Shown in pieces: positions 1 through 9,340 of a DNA stretch of 40,133 bases. Position numbers and translations under genes: made by a program. The DNA comes from Candidatus Methanophagales archaeon (lineage in GTDB: Archaea > Halobacteriota > Syntropharchaeia > Alkanophagales > Methanospirareceae), in assembly GCA_017883965.1 (NCBI GenBank), contig JAFNKG010000014.1, positions 1-40,133 of the forward strand, read 5' to 3'. How positions within the stretch are numbered: the stretch's first letter is position 1; every line of letters starts with the position of its first letter. Below the pieces are notes generated by a model, which was not told the DNA's origin, ran no database searches, and saw only the letters and a program-made list of their open reading frames with translations.

Positions 1-647
1 CTTTCTCCTATTACCACATCGCCGCCTATTCTCAACGTGGAACCCGTCACGAGAGGAACGCCAGCCGCATCTGATACCGCAGAAATCCCCGCAACGTGGT
101 CGAATATCTTCGCAACATCGCCATCATCCGCCACGTGAATGTCCGAGAATAGCGCAACTGGTGTAGCGCCCATTACGTACACGTCACGAAGAGCCGCTCT
201 TGCCACATGAAAACCAGCAAGAAAAGGGAAATCGCTCAGTCTCGAATGCATTCCATCCACAGTTACCACGATAAACTTTTCTTTATCGCCGTCCAGAAAA
301 CGCACCACTCCCGAATCACTCAGGGTTGATGAGTCAACCACGGCCTTTGTTGGACCTATTATCTCCCCTATTTTCTCATGAACATAAAAATCACCGGATC
401 CTCTCGACCCGACACCCAACTCGCCCATTCTTACGTCCGATTTTATTTCAGTGAAAATACCCGATTCGTCTTTTAAATCAATCGTTCTCTTCGCTTCCTC
501 CAGAATTGCCCTCGAAATCGCTTCAGCCTCTTCCTTTCCTATACGATTGCGCTTTATCTCTGCTATGCGACGCTGCATTTCAAGAATGATTTGCTCTTCT
601 TTTTCACCCGCTCTTAACTTCCTCTTTGCAAATCCCTCAAGGTCCAT
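1..647 (-). CDS. AIR synthase-related (PurM/HypE/ThiL superfamily) protein, 3' end outside window
   Basis: Minus-strand open frame from ATG at 647 reads MDLEGFAKRKLRAGEKEEQIILEMQRRIAEIKRNRIGKEEAE...VVTVDGMHSRLSDFPFLAGFHVARAALRDVYVMGATPVALFSDIHVADDGDVAKIFDHVAGISAVSDAAGVPLVTGSTLRIGGDVVIGE; PurM-like ATP-binding features. Confidence 0.75.
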   Translation of the reverse strand, partial: MDLEGFAKRKLRAGEKEEQIILEMQRRIAEIKRNRIGKEEAEAISRAILEEAKRTIDLKDESGIFTEIKSDVRMGELGVGSRGSGDFYVHEKIGEIIGPTKAVVDSSTLSDSGVVRFLDGDKEKFIVVTVDGMHSRLSDFPFLAGFHVARAALRDVYVMGATPVALFSDIHVADDGDVAKIFDHVAGISAVSDAAGVPLVTGSTLRIGGDVVIGE

Positions 648-712
648 TTTTCACACGCCTCTGCGCAAGAAGTTATATATTTTAATAGAGTGAAGTAAAA
701 TGATATATTGCT

Positions 713-1141
713 ATGGGAGAGGAAGGAGAAGAAAGAGAAGCGGATGAGATAGAAGAAGAGAGAGCTGAGGATTTGCTTATAATCGCGGGGGAATATCTTG
801 CGGAAGAGAAATATGAAGAAGCAATAGAAGTTTACAAAGAGATAGTAAAGAAGAATCCAATTCGTCCTACGCTGGCTAAGGCTTGTAACGATTGTGGAGT
901 TGCTTATGCAAGTTTAGAGCAGTATGAAATGGCGATTGGATTCTTCAACGCAGCACTGAATCTCAAGGATTATCTATTAGACGAAGGTATATCGGCTTGT
1001 TATAATCTTGGGCTGGTTTACAAAACTATGGGCGATGCGGAGAAATCCGAGCAGTATTTCAAGCGTGCGGAGATGATAAAGCGGGAATATAAACGCAGGA
1101 TTGAAGAGGCACAGGGTATATTCTCTTCTGATGTGCCTTGA
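713..1141 (+). CDS. TPR repeat protein
   Basis: ORF 142 aa with TPR-like helices (AGEYLAEEKYEEAIEVYKEIVKKNP; ISACYNLGLVYKTMGDAEKSEQYFKRA). Confidence 0.75.
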   Translation: MGEEGEEREADEIEEERAEDLLIIAGEYLAEEKYEEAIEVYKEIVKKNPIRPTLAKACNDCGVAYASLEQYEMAIGFFNAALNLKDYLLDEGISACYNLGLVYKTMGDAEKSEQYFKRAEMIKREYKRRIEEAQGIFSSDVP

Positions 1142-1267
1142 AGTTCTGGCTTTGATAGCTCTAAAAATTCCAAATTACACTACAATACATACACAAACTC
1201 GCTGAAGCGAGAAATACAAATATTTTTTATTTATGGAGGGCAAGAAGAAGAAAAGGAGTGGAAAAAA

Positions 1268-2383
1268 ATGGAGAAAATAACCGTAAGTTTGATAAAAGCG
1301 GATATTGGTGGATTTCCAGGGCATTCGACTGTGCACCCGAAGTTAAAGGATAAGGCGAGGGAGCAGATGGAGAAGGCGAAAAAAGAAGGATTGCTCGTGG
1401 ACTATCATGTCTTGAATGCTGGCGACGACCTGCAGTTGCTGATGAGTCACCGGAAAGGTGTAGATGCAGAAGAGATACATGGATTGGCGTGGGAAACGTT
1501 TGAAGAGGCGACGAAAGTGGCGAAGGAGCTCAAGTTGCACGGTGCAGGACAGGATTTGCTGGTGGATGCGTTCAGCGGGAACATAAGGGGTATGGGACCG
1601 GGGATAGCGGAGATGGAAATCACGGAGCGCGGGTCAGAGCCGTTAGTTGCATTTATGATGGACAAAACGGAGCCCGGTGCGTTTAATTACGCGATATTCA
1701 AGATATTCGCAGACCCGTTCAATACCGCGGGGCTTGTCATAGACCCCACGATGCACGATGGATTCGTGTTTGAAGTATGGGACATAAAAGAGAAGACGAG
1801 AGTATTTTTGCGATGCCCAGAAGAGCTGTATGCTTTGCTCGCTTTAATAGGAGCGAAGAGCAAGTACGTGATAAAGAGGGTGTATCCGAAAGATACGAGT
1901 CCAATACCAAAGGAAGAGCCGGTGGCGGCGATAAGCACGGAGAAGTTGTTCTTTACCGCTGGTAAATACGTGGGCAAGGACGACCCTGTCGCATTGGTTC
2001 GGTCACAGGGTGGATTGCCGGCGCTGGGTGAGGTTTTAGAGCCTTTTTCACTACCCTATCTCGTCAGTGGCTGGATGCGAGGTTCGCATAATGGACCTAT
2101 AATGCCCGTTCCTTTCAGATATTCGCAATGCACGCGGTTTGACGGACCGCCACGGGTTATCGCTGCGGGTTTCCAGATAAGTCATGGCAGTTTAGTGGGA
2201 ACTGCGGATTTGTTTGATGACCCTGCCTTTGACCTCGCGAGGAGGAAGGCACAGGAGATAGCCGACTACATGAGGGCACATGGACCTTTCGAGCCGCATA
2301 GACTGCCTGTGGAGGAAATGGAATATACAACACTGCCTGATGTATTGAAGAAGCTTGAGGGAAGGTTTGAAGAGGTGGAATAA
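1268..2383 (+). CDS. fbp: Fructose-1,6-bisphosphate aldolase/phosphatase (archaeal class V)
   Basis: 371 aa; MEKITVSLIKADIGGFPGHSTVHPKL... characteristic N-terminus and DDLQLLMSH motif. Confidence 0.95.
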   Translation: MEKITVSLIKADIGGFPGHSTVHPKLKDKAREQMEKAKKEGLLVDYHVLNAGDDLQLLMSHRKGVDAEEIHGLAWETFEEATKVAKELKLHGAGQDLLVDAFSGNIRGMGPGIAEMEITERGSEPLVAFMMDKTEPGAFNYAIFKIFADPFNTAGLVIDPTMHDGFVFEVWDIKEKTRVFLRCPEELYALLALIGAKSKYVIKRVYPKDTSPIPKEEPVAAISTEKLFFTAGKYVGKDDPVALVRSQGGLPALGEVLEPFSLPYLVSGWMRGSHNGPIMPVPFRYSQCTRFDGPPRVIAAGFQISHGSLVGTADLFDDPAFDLARRKAQEIADYMRAHGPFEPHRLPVEEMEYTTLPDVLKKLEGRFEEVE

Positions 2384-2424
2384 ATCTTCTTTTTTGATTT
2401 TTTATTTTTATTGAATTTTGAAAA

Positions 2425-3300
2425 ATGGAAATAGAAGACACCTACTGTGAGGCATTCGATGGGTTATTTGTAAGAATATGCATAACAGCGAGAGATGAGA
2501 AGAGATTGAAGCGAGCGGTTTACGGCGCCACTGCATTGCCTTCCACTGTCTTTGGTGAATCAGAGGGTGGTGTAGAGAAGTGGTTGAAGGAGCACGAAAC
2601 GCCTGACGGCAGGAAAGGAGCGCTGGTTCAACTATGGGTGAATTATGATAAAGGCGCGGCAAAGAAGCTTGAATACGAAATATCGAAACGAATACGGCAG
2701 GGTATACTGGTAGTGCCTACGACATCGGTCTTCAATGCGCTTCCCGATGGAAAAATTGATACCATGAATAGAATAGGGCATTGCGGCGATGGATACGAGA
2801 CAATTGAGCAAAGGTTTGGAAGAGAAGTAATAGTGGTACCGATAATGATGGGTGAATTCCTCGTGGAACACTATTTAGGCTATAATAAGGGAGTGATGGG
2901 TGGAAACGTATGGTTCTTTTGCGAAAGTTTAGAGGCAGCGTTAGAAGCGGGTGAAAAGGCAATCGCATCAATAGAAAAAATAGAAGGCGCTATTACTCCT
3001 TTTGATATTTGCTCTGCCGGCTCTAAACCGGAAACGAAATATCCTGAGATAGGTCCCACGACTAATCACCCTTATTGCCCCTCGTTAAAGCAGAAAATAA
3101 GCGCGTCAAAAGTCCCGGAAGGTGTAAATTTCATTCCCGAAGTTGTTATAAATGGTGTCTCTCTTGATTCGGTGAGAGAAGCGATGAAAGCGGCGATAGA
3201 TAGCGTGAGAGATGTCGAAGGACTGGTGAAAATATCAGCGGGAAATTACGGTGGTAAATTGGGGAGATATAAGGTTTTTTTGAAGGCGATGGTGGAATGA
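2425..3300 (+). CDS. ftr: Formylmethanofuran--tetrahydromethanopterin N-formyltransferase
   Basis: 291 aa; MEIEDTYCEAFDGLFVRICITARDEKRLKRAVYGATALPSTVFGESEGGVE is diagnostic of Ftr. Confidence 0.95.
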   Translation: MEIEDTYCEAFDGLFVRICITARDEKRLKRAVYGATALPSTVFGESEGGVEKWLKEHETPDGRKGALVQLWVNYDKGAAKKLEYEISKRIRQGILVVPTTSVFNALPDGKIDTMNRIGHCGDGYETIEQRFGREVIVVPIMMGEFLVEHYLGYNKGVMGGNVWFFCESLEAALEAGEKAIASIEKIEGAITPFDICSAGSKPETKYPEIGPTTNHPYCPSLKQKISASKVPEGVNFIPEVVINGVSLDSVREAMKAAIDSVRDVEGLVKISAGNYGGKLGRYKVFLKAMVE

Positions 3301-3410
3301 GCTACAACCACACCACGCTGCTTTGAAAAGCGGCGCATCCTTGGCAGTTGTTTTGGCTTTGTGCTCTTTATCCCTAATCTTCCAGTAAAAATTGAATTTC
3401 ATTCACAACC

Positions 3411-3420
3411 TTTATAAAAA
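3411..3420 (+). promoter_or_regulatory. Putative TATA box for the rpl18e-rpoK cluster
   Basis: TTTATAAAAA in the intergenic region ahead of the first ribosomal protein gene. Confidence 0.4.
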
Positions 3421-3474
3421 GGTATCTTCAAATGTTCAAAGGCGAAGGGTGAAGGTAAAGGCAAAAGCGAAAAG

Positions 3475-3834
3475 ATGAGAAGAAAAAGGAAGACGAATCC
3501 GAGGATTGACAAGCTAATAGAAGATTTAAAGAGGATTGCAAGAGAGAGCAGCGCACCTATATGGAAGGATATAGCGAAGCGATTGGAGAAGCCACGAAAG
3601 AATTATGCAGAGGTAAACCTGAGCAAGATAAATAGATATTCAGATGCGAATGATATGATATTGGTGCCGGGGAAGGTACTGAGCGCTGGAGCGATTGATA
3701 AGCCAGTCACCGTTGCTGCGTTGGGGTTCAGTAAAAAGGCGTATGAGAAAATCAGCGAGCACGGGAAGTGTGTGAGCATTGAGGAACTGATGGAAAATAA
3801 CCCGAAAGGGTCAGGTGTGAAGATTATCGTTTAA
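3475..3834 (+). CDS. rpl18e: 50S ribosomal protein L18e
   Basis: 119 aa; [47 protein letters not shown]; conserved synteny. Confidence 0.93.
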   Translation: MRRKRKTNPRIDKLIEDLKRIARESSAPIWKDIAKRLEKPRKNYAEVNLSKINRYSDANDMILVPGKVLSAGAIDKPVTVAALGFSKKAYEKISEHGKCVSIEELMENNPKGSGVKIIV

Positions 3835-3836
3835 TA

Positions 3837-3863
3837 ATCAAACCTTTTAGAAAAAGGTTTGAT
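3837..3863. repeat. Perfect 12-bp stem hairpin with 3-nt loop, between rpl18e and rpl13
   Basis: ATCAAACCTTTT-AGA-AAAAGGTTTGAT. Confidence 0.7.
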
Positions 3864-3902
3864 CCAAAAAACAAAATAAGTTTTATCAAAAAAACAGAGG
3901 CG

Positions 3903-4346
3903 ATGGGTGAGGAAATGGAAATAATAGATGGCGAAGGTCTCATTCTGGGAAGATTGGCGAGTGAAGTGGCGAAGAAGCTGCTGAAAGAGAAAGATAAGGA
4001 AATCGCAATCGTTAATGCTGAACGAGTGATAATAAGTGGTGCTAAAGAGAGAATATATAAGGATTACAAAGAAAGGAAGGACAGGGGGTCGAGAGAGAAA
4101 GGACCCTTCTTCCCTAAAATGCCCGATAGAATTGTGAAGAGGACAATAAGGGGGATGCTTCCCTATAAGCAGGCAAGGGGAAGAGAAGCTCTTTCTCGTT
4201 TGAAGGTCTATCTTGGCATACCGGAAGAATATGAAAAGAGTGAGAGGAAAAAGGTGGAATATGCAAAGGCAGAAAGATTATCTCGTAAGTATGTAACCTT
4301 AGGGGAGGTGAGTGAGAAGTTAGGATGGGTACCAAAGCAAAGGTAA
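3903..4346 (+). CDS. rpl13: 50S ribosomal protein L13
   Basis: 147 aa; IIDGEGLILGRLASEVAKKLL...KRTIRGMLPYKQARGREALSRLKVYLGIP. Confidence 0.93.
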   Translation: MGEEMEIIDGEGLILGRLASEVAKKLLKEKDKEIAIVNAERVIISGAKERIYKDYKERKDRGSREKGPFFPKMPDRIVKRTIRGMLPYKQARGREALSRLKVYLGIPEEYEKSERKKVEYAKAERLSRKYVTLGEVSEKLGWVPKQR

Positions 4347-4756
4347 AGAAAATAGTGAATCAGGTGGGTAAGAGGAAGACGGCAATTGCACGAGTAACCA
4401 TAAAAGAGGGTAAGGGTCTCGTGAGGATAAACAAGAAACCGCTGGAAATAATAGAGCCAGAAGTGGTAAGGGCAAAGATAGCGGAACCATTGTTTATCGC
4501 TTCTCAGCTTCCTGACGTGGATATTGATAGCATTGATGCGGAGGTAAATGTGCGCGGTGGCGGTTTCATGGGGCAAGCAGAAGCAGCACGAACTGCTATT
4601 GCTCGTGGATTAGTGGATTGGACAGGGGATGAAGAACTAAAGCAGTCTTATCTGAGATATGATAGAAGCTTGTTGGTTAGTGACATGAGGAAGAAGGAGC
4701 CAAAGAAGTTTGGTGCAAAAGGTGCAAGAGCGAAGCGGCAAAAGTCTTATCGGTGA
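4325..4756 (+). CDS. rps9: 30S ribosomal protein S9 (start uncertain; GTG at 4355 avoids the overlap with rpl13)
   Basis: 143 aa; GKRKTAIARVTIKEGKGLVRINKKPLE ... RGGGFMGQAEAARTAIARGLV ... KKFGAKGARAKRQKSYR. Confidence 0.93.
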   Translation: MGTKAKVKKIVNQVGKRKTAIARVTIKEGKGLVRINKKPLEIIEPEVVRAKIAEPLFIASQLPDVDIDSIDAEVNVRGGGFMGQAEAARTAIARGLVDWTGDEELKQSYLRYDRSLLVSDMRKKEPKKFGAKGARAKRQKSYR

Positions 4757-4775
4757 ATCCGTGGTGTGAAGTCTA

Positions 4776-4961
4776 ATGATTCCCGTCAGGTGTTATACAT
4801 GCGGAAAAGTAATATCCGATGTCTGGGAGGAGTATAGGGAGAGGATAAAGCACGAGGAACCGGGGAAGGTGCTGGACGGCCTGGGAATAACCAGATATTG
4901 CTGTCGAAGAATGCTTTTAACGCACGCAGAGCTGATAGACGAGATAGCACCGTATGGATAA
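4776..4961 (+). CDS. rpoN: DNA-directed RNA polymerase subunit N
   Basis: 61 aa; [20 protein letters not shown]...[19 protein letters not shown]. Confidence 0.95.
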   Translation: MIPVRCYTCGKVISDVWEEYRERIKHEEPGKVLDGLGITRYCCRRMLLTHAELIDEIAPYG

Positions 4962-4975
4962 GAGTGGAGATAAAG

Positions 4976-5050
4976 GGGGTTGTAGGGTAGCTTGGTCTAT
5001 CCTTCGGCGTTCGGGACGCCGAGACCTGAGTTCAAATCTCAGCAACCCCA
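4976..5050 (+). tRNA. tRNA-Pro (anticodon CGG)
   Basis: Acceptor GGGGTTG/CAACCCC + A; anticodon arm CGGCG-TTCGGGA-CGCCG; T-loop GTTCAAATC; sits between rpoN and rpoK. Confidence 0.9.
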
Positions 5051-5080
5051 TTTTCTCATTCAAATCAAATCAAGGAAAGG

Positions 5081-5272
5081 TTGATCTTCTTGGAAGAAGA
5101 AAGAGATAAATACACGAAATACGAAAAAGCACGTATCATAGGAGCAAGAGCACTGCAGATAGCCATGGGTGCACCAGTGCTCATAGAAACAGAAGAAATA
5201 GACCCCATAGAGATGGCTATCGAGGAATTTGAGAAAGGAGTTATCCCGATAACAGCGAAAAGGGAGAGATAA
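5081..5272 (+). CDS. rpoK: DNA-directed RNA polymerase subunit K (TTG start)
   Basis: 63 aa; [27 protein letters not shown]...[21 protein letters not shown]. Confidence 0.93.
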   Translation: MIFLEEERDKYTKYEKARIIGARALQIAMGAPVLIETEEIDPIEMAIEEFEKGVIPITAKRER

Positions 5273-5305
5273 ATAACTTGTATTTGTTTAACTGCCAAGT
5301 TTCAA

Positions 5306-5320
5306 GATGCAAGATACAGG
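5306..5320. repeat. Left arm of 15-bp perfect inverted repeat flanking the four-helix-bundle gene
   Basis: GATGCAAGATACAGG; reverse complement at 5706-5720. Confidence 0.85.
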
Positions 5321-5321
5321 A

Positions 5322-5702
5322 TTATGATTTATGACCAGATTCCACAGCTTTAATGAAATTGTGGATTTTTCGTCCTAATTCTTCATATCTCAGGATAAAG
5401 CTATCAAAAATATCGTTATCATTGAGTGCCTCTGTCTCATACAAAATTTTAAGATGCTCTTTTGTTTCATCGCATGATGCCAAAGCAAATGTAAGAAATC
5501 GGATAAAATCATTTTTGTATCGGCGGCGACCAAATCCCTCAACGATATTCACAGGAATTGCCTTAGCAGATCTCCTCAGTTGGCTCCCTTCTTCGTATAA
5601 CTCGAATTTCGGCAAGCTAAGGCTTACCTTATGAATTTCAATTGCCAAATCATGACTTAACTGATATATTTCCAAATCCTTATATGTCTGAAATGCCCTC
5701 AT
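5322..5702 (-). CDS. Four-helix-bundle protein (23S rRNA intervening-sequence protein / S23-like family)
   Basis: [84 protein letters not shown] matches the IVP/four-helix-bundle signature; ORF can extend to 5726 through the repeat. Confidence 0.88.
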   Translation of the reverse strand: MRAFQTYKDLEIYQLSHDLAIEIHKVSLSLPKFELYEEGSQLRRSAKAIPVNIVEGFGRRRYKNDFIRFLTFALASCDETKEHLKILYETEALNDNDIFDSFILRYEELGRKIHNFIKAVESGHKS

Positions 5703-5705
5703 CCT

Positions 5706-5720
5706 CCTGTATCTTGCATC
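5706..5720. repeat. Right arm of 15-bp perfect inverted repeat, followed by iterated TGCATCTTG/ATCATGCATCTT
   Basis: CCTGTATCTTGCATC then ATGCATCTTGTATCATGCATCTTC. Confidence 0.85.
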
Positions 5721-5769
5721 ATGCATCTTGTATCATGCATCTTCATCGACTATACAAATACTTTTATTC

Positions 5770-6648
5770 TTATCGTTGCTGCCACTTCTCTTTTGTCCTC
5801 TTCCTGATTACCTGACCTATTCTCATCATCTCTTCTGGTGGTAATGGCTCAGGAACTGAAGTCTGCGTGTTAGTGTAGATTCCCAGAGCTAACTCCCGGA
5901 ACAAATCGGCAATATCGCTATTGGGGTCATATTCAATCACGGTATTACCCTCAATCTCTGATTCTGCGACCTGATGTGCGTTAGGGACATGTCCAATAAC
6001 TTGCGACATGACTTTTTCTGCGAAGTCGTGAACGACTGCTTCGTCGTCAAGCATGCCTCTGACATTATAGACAATACCACCTAATGGAGACCCCCCTTTG
6101 GTTGCGAACTCGCTGATACCTTTGCAAATGTTGTTTGCAGCGTAAAGAGCAAGATAATCCGCTGATGTTACAATATAGACCTCATCTGCCAAACCTCTCC
6201 GCAGGGGCATCGCAAAACCACCACATACTACGTCTCCCGGCACGTCATATATCACCACGTCCGGCATTAGTTCTTCGAAGGCATTCAGCCTCTTAAGCAA
6301 ATCTATCGCAACGATGACGCCTCTACCAGCGCATCCAACACCCGGTCTTGGACCTCCACACTCTGCACAGTAAACACCCCTGTAACCTTTGTAGAGGACT
6401 TCATCAAGCTCGATTTTATTTCCTTCTACCAGCCCTTCAAGACCCAACTGCTCTATACCTTTATCGCGTGATACATCGAGAATGGTCGGTATCTGTACCT
6501 CGCCTGTCAGATTTCTGGTGCAATCTGACTTGGGGTCACAGCCAATCATCATCACCGATAGTCCATGTTCAGCCAATGCAGCCACAATGTTTGACCCTAT
6601 CGTTGATTTTCCAATTCCGCCTTTGCCATAAAACGCTATTTGTCTCAT
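5770..6648 (-). CDS. NifH/BchL/CfbC-superfamily reductase (nitrogenase iron protein-like)
   Basis: [29 protein letters not shown]...[14 protein letters not shown]; 4Fe-4S cysteine contexts GVGCAGRG and [10 protein letters not shown]. Confidence 0.9.
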   Translation of the reverse strand: MRQIAFYGKGGIGKSTIGSNIVAALAEHGLSVMMIGCDPKSDCTRNLTGEVQIPTILDVSRDKGIEQLGLEGLVEGNKIELDEVLYKGYRGVYCAECGGPRPGVGCAGRGVIVAIDLLKRLNAFEELMPDVVIYDVPGDVVCGGFAMPLRRGLADEVYIVTSADYLALYAANNICKGISEFATKGGSPLGGIVYNVRGMLDDEAVVHDFAEKVMSQVIGHVPNAHQVAESEIEGNTVIEYDPNSDIADLFRELALGIYTNTQTSVPEPLPPEEMMRIGQVIRKRTKEKWQQR

Positions 6649-6750
6649 ATAGACTAAAGGGTTCTTGATATTTTTGTCTCTTAGATATTTCAGGTCTCTT
6701 ACCAACAACAAATAATATGTTGTGAAACTTTATTAAGCATTAGCTCGAGC

Positions 6751-7524
6751 TTAATTCACTTCAACGCTTCTAAAAAAGTACGTGCTTAAACATATCATAA
6801 AGGCACAAAAACATACTAAAACGAACAGGTCCAGGGTTAGAGAGAAATGCGCCATCCCAATTAGACTGTACCGCAGTCCATCAACACCGTATGTTAACGG
6901 ATTGATGTAGGTCAAATATTTTAGCCAGAGCGGCAATTGCTCTAATGGAAATAATGCGGAGGATAAGATAAAAATAGGAAACGTGAATAGACTCACTATT
7001 AAATGAAAACCCTGCATGTCATTTATTATTGATGCGAATATCAGTCCCAAACAAACAAATGAAGTAGCAATTAGAATCATGCAGATTACAGAGGATAATA
7101 ATCCTAAAACTCCTGTTATCTTGAATCCAATCCCCACCGCGATTAGCAATATTAGAAATCCTTGTAGTAGTGCCGTTGTCATCCCCCCCAGTGTTTTGCC
7201 TAAGGCAATAGAGACCCTGCTAACTGGTGTAACCATTATTTCTTTCAAGAATCCAAACTGTCTATCCCAGATAACGGACATCCCACTCGTAATTGAATTG
7301 AAAAGCAAAACCATTCCAATAATGCCCGGTGCAAGAAAAGCGATATAATCGATTCCTGGTGGCATGTCGGAGAATTTAAAAGCAGCGTTAAAGCCCATCC
7401 CTAAAAAGACAAGAAAAAAGAGCGGCATCGCCAATGAACCAATGAGTCTGCTTCTTGCCCTGAAAAACCTCTTCATTTCCCTGAGCCAGATGGTATAGAT
7501 TGCAGTAAAATCAATTAATTTCAT
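6751..7524 (-). CDS. ABC-2 type transporter permease (DrrB-like exporter)
   Basis: 257 aa; IYTIWLREMKRFFRARSRLIGSLAMPLFFLVFLGMGF... multiple TM segments; start overlaps the upstream ATPase stop. Confidence 0.88.
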   Translation of the reverse strand: MKLIDFTAIYTIWLREMKRFFRARSRLIGSLAMPLFFLVFLGMGFNAAFKFSDMPPGIDYIAFLAPGIIGMVLLFNSITSGMSVIWDRQFGFLKEIMVTPVSRVSIALGKTLGGMTTALLQGFLILLIAVGIGFKITGVLGLLSSVICMILIATSFVCLGLIFASIINDMQGFHLIVSLFTFPIFILSSALFPLEQLPLWLKYLTYINPLTYGVDGLRYSLIGMAHFSLTLDLFVLVCFCAFMICLSTYFFRSVEVN

Positions 7525-8537
7525 CTTTTTCCTCCCATTCTCATACTTGCTTTTGCTTTCATTCTATTTTGCTCTTTTGCACTTGCCTCTTGCTCTCTGA
7601 TCGTTCTTCCGGTGAAATGTAAGAAGACATCTTCTAAAGTCGGTTTGCGCAAACTAACAGAGTGAACAAAAACGCCATCTTCATGGGCAAGATGCATTAT
7701 CCGCGGTATCATCTTTTCACCATTTTCCACACTCAAAAATAAAAAATCATCATGCAATTTCATTTCTTTTATGAACTCAAATTTTGATAACATATCTGAA
7801 AAGTTTCCACCATCAGAAACCCGTAAAGATATTATATCCTCACCAATAGCGTTTTTCAGGTTGTTTGGCTTATCTAATGCGATTATTTTGCCATGATCAA
7901 TGATTGCAACTCTGTCACAAAGATAATCCGCCTCCTCCATGTAGTGAGTGGTTAAAACAACCGTTACCTTTTCTTCTTTGTTTAATCTTTTGACATACGC
8001 CCAAACGCGCCGCCGTGTCTGAGCATCTAAACCAAGAGTTGGCTCATCTAAAAAAAGAACCTTGGGATAGTGCATTAGTCCGCGAGCAATTTCTAATCTT
8101 CGCTGCATTCCGCCTGAATAAAATTTAACGAAAACTTTTGCTCTATCGTTTAGCTCAACCAAATCAAAGACTTCATTGATTCTCCTTTCTCGCTCCTCTC
8201 TGTTTAGACCATACATTCTGGCATGAAAATCCAGATTCTCTCTACCCGTTAATTCCGTGTCCACACTGGGGTCTTGAAAAACGATGCCAATAGACCTTCT
8301 CACTGCATCCTGTTCCTTTAGAATATTGTGGTGCCATACTTCTGCAAAACCAGAGGTGGGTTGAAGTAAAGTAGCCAGCGTTTTGATTATTGTCGTTTTA
8401 CCCGCTCCATTCGGACCAAGTAAACCAAATATTTCGCCCTTTTCAATGTTAAGATTGATATTACTAACCGCTGTAAAATCACCAAACTTCTTGCTAAGTT
8501 CCTCGATTTCTATTGCATATTCCATTTGCTTTCGCAT
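7521..8537 (-). CDS. ABC transporter ATP-binding protein (DrrA-like)
   Basis: 338 aa; Walker A GLLGPNGAGKTT, signature YSGGMQRRLEIARGL, Walker B VLFLDEPTLGLD. Confidence 0.92.
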   Translation of the reverse strand: MRKQMEYAIEIEELSKKFGDFTAVSNINLNIEKGEIFGLLGPNGAGKTTIIKTLATLLQPTSGFAEVWHHNILKEQDAVRRSIGIVFQDPSVDTELTGRENLDFHARMYGLNREERERRINEVFDLVELNDRAKVFVKFYSGGMQRRLEIARGLMHYPKVLFLDEPTLGLDAQTRRRVWAYVKRLNKEEKVTVVLTTHYMEEADYLCDRVAIIDHGKIIALDKPNNLKNAIGEDIISLRVSDGGNFSDMLSKFEFIKEMKLHDDFLFLSVENGEKMIPRIMHLAHEDGVFVHSVSLRKPTLEDVFLHFTGRTIREQEASAKEQNRMKAKASMRMGGKR

Positions 8538-9325
8538 GTTCCCTTCCCATTTTGTTTTACGGGTCTTATAGGCACGATGTACGGTCTTCCGTTGTTATTG
8601 TTCACCTCAGCTTCCACACCGTAAACCCATTTTATATTATCCGGCGTAAGGACAGAAACCGGGTTGCCTGCGGCAAAAATCTTACCGCTATTCATCATTA
8701 GTATCCTATCGGCGTATCTTGAAGCTAAGTTAAGGTCGTGGATAGCCATTATAGCCGAGATCCCCTTTTCTATCACGATGTTTTTTATGATGCCCATTAC
8801 TTCAAGCTGGTGTCTGATGTCGAGGTTGGAGGTAGGCTCATCGAGCAAAAGGACATCAGGCTCTTGTGTGAGTGCGCGTGCAATGAACACCTTCTGCTGC
8901 TGACCGCCGCTGAGTTCATTAATGTCACGCATGGCGAGTTCTTCGATGTTCAGCATCTGTAGAGTCTCTAAAGTCTTTTCAGTGTCTTTTTCACTGCTTC
9001 GCCAGTCGAGATGAGGACGTCTGCCCATGAGAACAGTATCGAAGACCGTAGCAGGGAAGACCTGGGAAGTACTTTGCGGGATATACCCCATTTTTTTGGC
9101 AAGTTCCATTAGACGCATATCTTTTATATCCCGCTCATCCAGTAGTATGAGTCCGCGCTGAGGCTTTAAAATCCGGTCTATACATCTGATCAACGTAGAT
9201 TTCCCAGCTCCATTTGGACCAACAACGCCTAACATCTCCGATTCAGCAAGCTCTATGCATACCTCCTTGAGTACCGACACGCTTGCATAGCTGAACTCCA
9301 CATCTTTTACTTTTAGTTTCGCCAT
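8510..9325 (-). CDS. Iron/cobalamin-type ABC transporter ATP-binding protein (FecE/BtuD family)
   Basis: 271 aa; GVVGPNGAGKSTLIRCI, LSGGQQQKVFIARAL, LLLDEPTSNLDIRHQ. Confidence 0.92.
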   Translation of the reverse strand: MAKLKVKDVEFSYASVSVLKEVCIELAESEMLGVVGPNGAGKSTLIRCIDRILKPQRGLILLDERDIKDMRLMELAKKMGYIPQSTSQVFPATVFDTVLMGRRPHLDWRSSEKDTEKTLETLQMLNIEELAMRDINELSGGQQQKVFIARALTQEPDVLLLDEPTSNLDIRHQLEVMGIIKNIVIEKGISAIMAIHDLNLASRYADRILMMNSGKIFAAGNPVSVLTPDNIKWVYGVEAEVNNNNGRPYIVPIRPVKQNGKGTCESKWNMQ

Positions 9326-9340
9326 TTATCTTATTTCACC

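Noticed and set aside
451-693. 80-aa plus-strand ORF at window start
   Set aside because: Antisense to the AIR synthase-like gene, which runs open to the window edge.
4208-4576. 122-aa minus-strand ORF
   Set aside because: Entirely antisense to rpl13/rps9, no recognisable features.
5770-6648. Nitrogen fixation locus
   Set aside because: Only a NifH-like protein is present; no NifD/K/E/N/B nearby, and the context is chelatase and transport.
6742-6751. AGCTCGAGCT palindrome between the ABC permease and nifH-like gene
   Set aside because: Only 10 bp and overlaps the stop codon region; too short to call a regulatory site.
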